From positions 1 to 9,008 of the forward strand of contig DCGJ01000078.1 in the NCBI GenBank assembly GCA_002315495.1: DNA of 9,008 nt, in the 5' to 3' direction. Of the stretch, positions 5,621-9,008 are shown one piece after another. Both the position numbers and the translations under genes were made by a program. The stretch comes from Lachnoclostridium sp. UBA1781 (GTDB lineage Bacteria > Bacillota > Clostridia > Lachnospirales > Lachnospiraceae). A model generated the notes under the pieces. That model worked only from the letters and a program-made list of their open reading frames with translations. It did no database searches and was not told where the DNA came from. Every line of letters begins with the position of its first letter. The stretch's first letter is position 1.

Positions 5621-6928
5621 ATGGGAAAGAAGCTTCTTTGTATTTTGTTGTGTTTTATGCTGGTGCTGAGCCTTGCAGGATGTGGTGAGGAGAACAAGAA
5701 AAACAGTCGTGGTGCGATTGAAGAGAACGATTCGAAGGAGCCGAGTGGTTCTAAGACAGACGAGCCGACGGTGACCGAAACGAACGAACCGACGGCAGAG
5801 CCAACCAAGGAACCGACCAAGGAACCGACTCCGGAGGTAACGAAGGCGCCGGAACGTGTGAAACTCGATGCAACCGAGATTTATAAGCAGATGTCGCAGA
5901 GCGTTGTGCAGCTTAACATTTACGATGCTTCCGGTACATGGACCTCTCTCGGCTCAGGCTTCTTTATTGACAAAGAGGGCACCATTATTACCAATTATCA
6001 TGTCATTAACGGTGCGGACAGTATCGTTGCAAATGATTACAATGACCATAGTTATAAGGTAACTCAGATTCTCGGTTATGATGAGGACCTGGATATTGCG
6101 TATGTAAAAGTGGATGCAAAAACCACGCCGGTTACTCTGTACCGCGACAAGATTCAGGTTGGTGAGACCGTATACACGCTTGGAAGTTCGGAAGGCTTTA
6201 CCGGTACCTTTTCTGACGGCATCGTATCAACCGCTTCCAGAAAAGTATCCGGTGTTGACTGTATTCAGATTACCGCACCGATTTCTCACGGTAATTCCGG
6301 CGGCCCTTTGATTAATGCATATGGCGAGGTTATCGGTATCAACTCCATGTTCTATGTAGAAGGACAGAACCTGAACTTTGCCATTAACATTAATATGATT
6401 GATGAAATTGATCTTTCTTCTCCGGTTACCATGGAGCAGTACGCAAGCGCACACCGTGATGACACGCCGGCAGATACCGGAACTCATAACTATACCATCA
6501 TTTATCACGAAAATGACGACGGTATGGAGGTATATGATAACTGTAGCTACATTGAGTGGGAGGATAATAATACTCCGTCGGATGCGGACGAGCTGGTAAA
6601 TGGTCAGTTTATGGCTGCATATGTGGACAAATCCGATCTCGATGTATTCTCTATTACAGTGGACCATGATACCACTCTGTATATGGCTGTTCAGCCGTAT
6701 TGGAAGGATGATAACGGCTTTGTTACAGCTGCACTTTGTGACGAGGATTTTATGGTTTATACCAACGCCGAAGGGAAGGAATTGTATTTTACCGAGTTTG
6801 ATGAAGAGAACGAATGGTATTACATTGAAATTGAAGTTCCTGCCGGTACCTATTACATTGGGGTATATTACGAGGACAATTCGAAGTATGATTGGGCGTA
6901 CTATCGTGTCGGTGCACAGTGGGAATAA
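5621..6928 (+). CDS. secreted lipoprotein with trypsin-like serine protease domain and PPC-like C-terminal domain
   Basis: This 435-residue protein starts with a lipoprotein signal: KK, a hydrophobic core (5-18) and lipobox LAGC with C21 as the lipid-bearing residue. It should be anchored outside the cell membrane. A Thr/Pro/Glu-rich linker with EPT and KEPT repeats spans about 40-78. Residues 84-265 form a chymotrypsin/DegP-like protease domain with a complete triad: H127 (TNYHVI), D158 (DLDIAYVKV) and S226 (GNSGGP). No PDZ domain follows. Instead residues about 305-431 (DADELVNGQF, DLDVFSITV, EVPAGTYYIGVYYED) resemble a bacterial pre-peptidase C-terminal (PPC) beta-sandwich. The mature protein is strongly acidic. 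AGGAG lies 8 nt before the ATG, and the gene starts 18 nt after rlmD, so it is probably co-transcribed. The substrate is unknown. Surface protein quality control or maturation of exported proteins are possibilities. Confidence 0.88.
   Translation: MGKKLLCILLCFMLVLSLAGCGEENKKNSRGAIEENDSKEPSGSKTDEPTVTETNEPTAEPTKEPTKEPTPEVTKAPERVKLDATEIYKQMSQSVVQLNIYDASGTWTSLGSGFFIDKEGTIITNYHVINGADSIVANDYNDHSYKVTQILGYDEDLDIAYVKVDAKTTPVTLYRDKIQVGETVYTLGSSEGFTGTFSDGIVSTASRKVSGVDCIQITAPISHGNSGGPLINAYGEVIGINSMFYVEGQNLNFAININMIDEIDLSSPVTMEQYASAHRDDTPADTGTHNYTIIYHENDDGMEVYDNCSYIEWEDNNTPSDADELVNGQFMAAYVDKSDLDVFSITVDHDTTLYMAVQPYWKDDNGFVTAALCDEDFMVYTNAEGKELYFTEFDEENEWYYIEIEVPAGTYYIGVYYEDNSKYDWAYYRVGAQWE
5805..5828 (+). 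repeat. tandem 12-bp repeat in the protease linker
   Basis: Two exact copies of CCAAGGAACCGA lie head to tail and encode the KEPT repeats of the surface linker. The reading frame is kept because the unit is a multiple of three, so copy-number change would alter linker length without breaking the gene. Confidence 0.8.
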
Positions 6929-6949
6929 TTAGGGAGTGAAGAGTTACGG

Positions 6950-8215
6950 ATGAATATGGAATTTGTCGATCGGACGGAGGATGATGCTATCCTGGAATCC
7001 GATGCAAATGGGGTACTGACTCTGGCGGAGAAGGTTACACTTTCTCCCGGAGCGGATGCACTAAAGAAACGAAAGCAGGATGAGATTCTTGGACCTGTGG
7101 AATGGGGACCGGAAAAGAAGGGCTTTCGATGTCTGATTGGAGCTCTCATTTCCCTGTTGGGAGTATTATCCTTCTTTACGATGTTTCTAAATGATGTTTC
7201 GGTAGGAACGTGGGGAGGATTGGTCGCGAATTCGGAAAAGACCATGGCCTCCTGGCAGGTGCTGGTGGCCGAATTTGCCGCTACCCTTGTGTGCTTTACG
7301 GGATTTTTCCTGTTTGGACGGGGATATCTGAAAAGAGGCGGAGCCAATTGTCTTTTTCGGGTTGGTTTTCGTGAAATCGGAGACATGACCGCAGGCGAGC
7401 GAAAAGCCATGCATATGCAGGGCTTTGATGCAGCAGAGCATCATCGCAGCATTATCGTTTACAATATGGAGCGAACGATGCAGTACTATCAGAAAAAGGG
7501 TATTATCGGTCTGATTATGGTGATTGCCGGCGGAATCGGAGCAGCGATGTCTGCGAACATACTGGGACTCGCAGCTACGTTTTTGTGTATGATATGCGCA
7601 GTAATCGGCTTTGTGTGGGTGTTTGACTGGCGTGTCAATGCGCCGACGTTACTGTCTGTTTTTTACTCCCGCAAGCTAAGACGTAGGAATCCGTTTGAGG
7701 AGCTGATTCTGAACGAAGCAATGCATATTCAGCTTCAGGAGGAAGAAAGGAAATATAACAATTCCGTGGACGAGGTGGCGGACGAAAAGCGAAAGAAAAC
7801 CCGTGAGGACCGACGACGTCGCCTGATGGAGATGCGTGTGGCACAGGGAATGGACGAAGAAGAGGCAGAAGTCATCGGATACCGCGAGGAAGTGGAGAAG
7901 GGTGACGTAGATGAGCAGCTGGCGGCCCTTTTTAAGGACCTGAAGCGGGAACACCCGATTTTGGTAAATGCGGAGCCGGAGATGGACGCATGGGAACCGG
8001 AGGAGCCGATTGCGAGGAAGCCGGAGAACAATACGGAGAAACCGATTGCGAAAAAGCCGGAAGTTAATCCGACAGAGCTTGTCATAGATTCGATGTTTGA
8101 CGAGACCCCGGCAGCGGAGCCGGAGCCGGAATGGACAACGGACGACGAGGCACTTCGTGTGGACAAGCAGACGGACGAGGATTGGGAGTACTGGGAAAAG
8201 TACTACCACAAATAG
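6950..8215 (+). CDS. unrecognised four-helix membrane protein with long charged cytoplasmic tail
   Basis: I do not recognise this 421-residue protein. An acidic N-terminal segment (1-58) precedes two hydrophobic helices (about 60-80 and 103-124), a basic loop with a short soluble stretch (125-182), and two more helices (about 184-202 and 204-225). Arg and Lys cluster on the 125-182 loop and after helix 4 (RKLRRR, 240-245), which puts both ends in the cytoplasm. Residues 248-300 are Glu/Arg-rich and likely a coiled coil. The rest (330-421) is acidic and low-complexity, with a repeated PIA(R/K)KPE unit and a Trp/Tyr-rich end (DWEYWEKYYH). AGGGAG (6931-6936) lies 13 nt before the ATG. An in-frame ATG two codons on is an alternative start. 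It starts 21 nt after the lipoprotein protease, so the two are probably co-expressed and might form a surface-to-cytoplasm unit, which is inference. Confidence 0.85.
   Translation: MNMEFVDRTEDDAILESDANGVLTLAEKVTLSPGADALKKRKQDEILGPVEWGPEKKGFRCLIGALISLLGVLSFFTMFLNDVSVGTWGGLVANSEKTMASWQVLVAEFAATLVCFTGFFLFGRGYLKRGGANCLFRVGFREIGDMTAGERKAMHMQGFDAAEHHRSIIVYNMERTMQYYQKKGIIGLIMVIAGGIGAAMSANILGLAATFLCMICAVIGFVWVFDWRVNAPTLLSVFYSRKLRRRNPFEELILNEAMHIQLQEEERKYNNSVDEVADEKRKKTREDRRRRLMEMRVAQGMDEEEAEVIGYREEVEKGDVDEQLAALFKDLKREHPILVNAEPEMDAWEPEEPIARKPENNTEKPIAKKPEVNPTELVIDSMFDETPAAEPEPEWTTDDEALRVDKQTDEDWEYWEKYYHK
8006..8077 (+). repeat. imperfect 36-bp tandem repeat in the membrane protein tail
   Basis: Two in-frame units (8006-8041 and 8042-8077) both begin CCGATTGCGA and encode PIARKPE and PIAKKPE followed by variable residues. 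They form part of the disordered cytoplasmic tail. Confidence 0.6.
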
Positions 8216-8300
8216 AGCATTTTCAAGATGCTTATGGGATGTAACGAATGTATGGTGGAAGCACTTTACATAGGGGCAAATGCACCAAAACTAATTGTAT

Positions 8301-8307
8301 AAGGAGG
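8301..8307 (+). promoter_or_regulatory. consensus ribosome binding site of phosphofructokinase
   Basis: AAGGAGG lies 8 nt before the ATG at 8316 and fits a highly translated glycolytic gene. The 100-nt gap before this start holds no clear terminator. The nearest promoter-like sequence, TTTACA at 8265-8270, has no -10 at proper spacing. Confidence 0.85.
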
Positions 8308-8315
8308 AGTTTACA

Positions 8316-9008
8316 ATGTTAAGAGTAGGTATGTTAACAAGCGGCGGTGACGCGCAGGGACTCAACGCAGCAATGCGAGGTGTGGCAAAGGTTTTGTATC
8401 AGAAACTTGGAAGTGACGTGGAGATTTACGGCATTTTGGAAGGTTATCGTGGACTGATTAACCGGAACTATCGTCTGTTAAAGCCGGAGAATTTCTCGGG
8501 TATTTTGACCGAGGGCGGTACGATGCTTAAGACCTCCCGTGTTCCTTTTAAGTCTCTTACGACAGGGGATGAGGAAGCAAAGGCAAAGATTGAATCCATG
8601 ATTGAGACCTACAAGTATCTCCAGCTGGACTGTCTTGTCATTCTTGGTGGAAACGGTTCGCATAAGACCGCGAATCTGTTGTCTGAAAGAGGACTGAATA
8701 TTATTACGCTTCCGAAGACGATTGATAATGATTTGGCAGTTACCGATATGACGTTTGGATTCTGGTCTGCAGTTAATGTAGCAACCAATACCATTGATGC
8801 CATTCATACGACCGCGGCCTCCCATAACCGTGTATTTATCATTGAAATTATGGGCCACAAGGTAGGCTGGATTGCGCTTTACGCCGGTATGGCAGGCGGC
8901 GCTGATGTCGTGCTTCTTCCGGAGATTAACTACGATGTGAAGAAGGTAAATGAGGCCGTTATGGACCGTGTACGCAGCGGTAAGAATTTCACGATTATTG
9001 CGATTGCA
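8316..9008 (+). CDS. pfkA: 6-phosphofructokinase, 3'-truncated by the window edge
   Basis: This is the N-terminal 231 residues of a glycolytic phosphofructokinase, which phosphorylates fructose 6-phosphate to the 1,6-bisphosphate. Family motifs are clear: SGGDAQGLNA (9-18) for the phosphoryl donor, GGNGS (111-115), PKTIDND (133-139) with the catalytic Asp D137, R172 in HNRVFIIEIMG (the residue matching E. coli Arg162) and MGHKVGW (179-185). G114 matches E. coli Gly104, which points to ATP use rather than pyrophosphate. K134 stands where E. coli has Gly124, a residue typical of pyrophosphate enzymes and of some ATP enzymes. N113 replaces the usual magnesium-binding Asp103. ATP dependence is therefore likely but not certain. 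The gene is open at the right edge (the family is usually about 320-420 residues). The start is fixed by AAGGAGG. The symbol is given in the general sense. Confidence 0.9.
   Translation, partial: MLRVGMLTSGGDAQGLNAAMRGVAKVLYQKLGSDVEIYGILEGYRGLINRNYRLLKPENFSGILTEGGTMLKTSRVPFKSLTTGDEEAKAKIESMIETYKYLQLDCLVILGGNGSHKTANLLSERGLNIITLPKTIDNDLAVTDMTFGFWSAVNVATNTIDAIHTTAASHNRVFIIEIMGHKVGWIALYAGMAGGADVVLLPEINYDVKKVNEAVMDRVRSGKNFTIIAIA

Noticed and set aside
6901..7410. Minus-strand open frame of 169 codons opposite the membrane-protein gene
   Set aside because: Its composition (many Ser, Arg and Pro) is typical of an antisense shadow, and the plus-strand frame has a clear membrane-protein pattern and operon spacing.
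8216..8232. AGCAT/ATGCT hairpin after the membrane-protein stop as a terminator
   Set aside because: The stem is only 5 bp with a 7-nt loop and no T-run follows, so it does not meet the pattern of an intrinsic terminator.
8265..8303. Promoter for phosphofructokinase based on TTTACA and TATAAG
   Set aside because: The spacer would be 27 nt, and no acceptable -10 lies 16-18 nt after TTTACA.

Overview
The window looks like chromosomal housekeeping and accessory sequence from a low-to-mid GC Gram-positive anaerobe of the class Clostridia, most likely Lachnospiraceae. The basis is the type of PcrA, YerC and RlmD proteins, a DUF1836 regulator, a clostridial-type phosphofructokinase with a Lys in PKTIDND, strong AGGAGG ribosome binding sites and sigma-A promoters, several with an extended -10. 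I see no mobile element, CRISPR array, tRNA or rRNA.

Left block, minus strand (1-2870). The helicase gene pcrA (414-2792) is driven by a clear extended -10 promoter (2842-2870). Behind it, with its own promoter and a transcribed leader that can fold into a hairpin, lies a small gene for a 72-residue membrane protein with a very acidic tail (27-245). A Shine-Dalgarno sequence at 6-11 shows that another minus-strand gene starts just beyond the left edge.

Centre (2870-4150). A DUF1836 regulator gene runs rightward from a perfect-consensus TTGACA-17-TATAAT promoter, whose position argues for the ATG at 3026 rather than the one at 3002. It converges on yerC, a TrpR-like regulator gene (3710-4012, minus), and the two share one bidirectional intrinsic terminator (3675-3705). 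yerC and rlmD then diverge from a compact intergenic region that holds a promoter for each.

Right block, plus strand (4217-9008). Four same-strand genes follow. The first is rlmD, a 23S rRNA m5U methyltransferase gene with an Fe-S cluster. Only 18 nt later comes a secreted lipoprotein with a trypsin-like protease domain and a C-terminal PPC-like domain. After 21 nt comes an unrecognised four-helix membrane protein with a long charged cytoplasmic tail. After a 100-nt gap comes a 6-phosphofructokinase gene cut off by the window edge. The first three are probably one operon. Whether phosphofructokinase belongs to it is unclear, because I find neither a terminator nor a convincing promoter in the gap.

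The least described part is the lipoprotein protease and membrane protein pair: a cell-surface protease without a PDZ domain next to an orphan membrane protein whose soluble parts would face the cytoplasm. The rest is well-known machinery with some interesting leader and promoter architecture.
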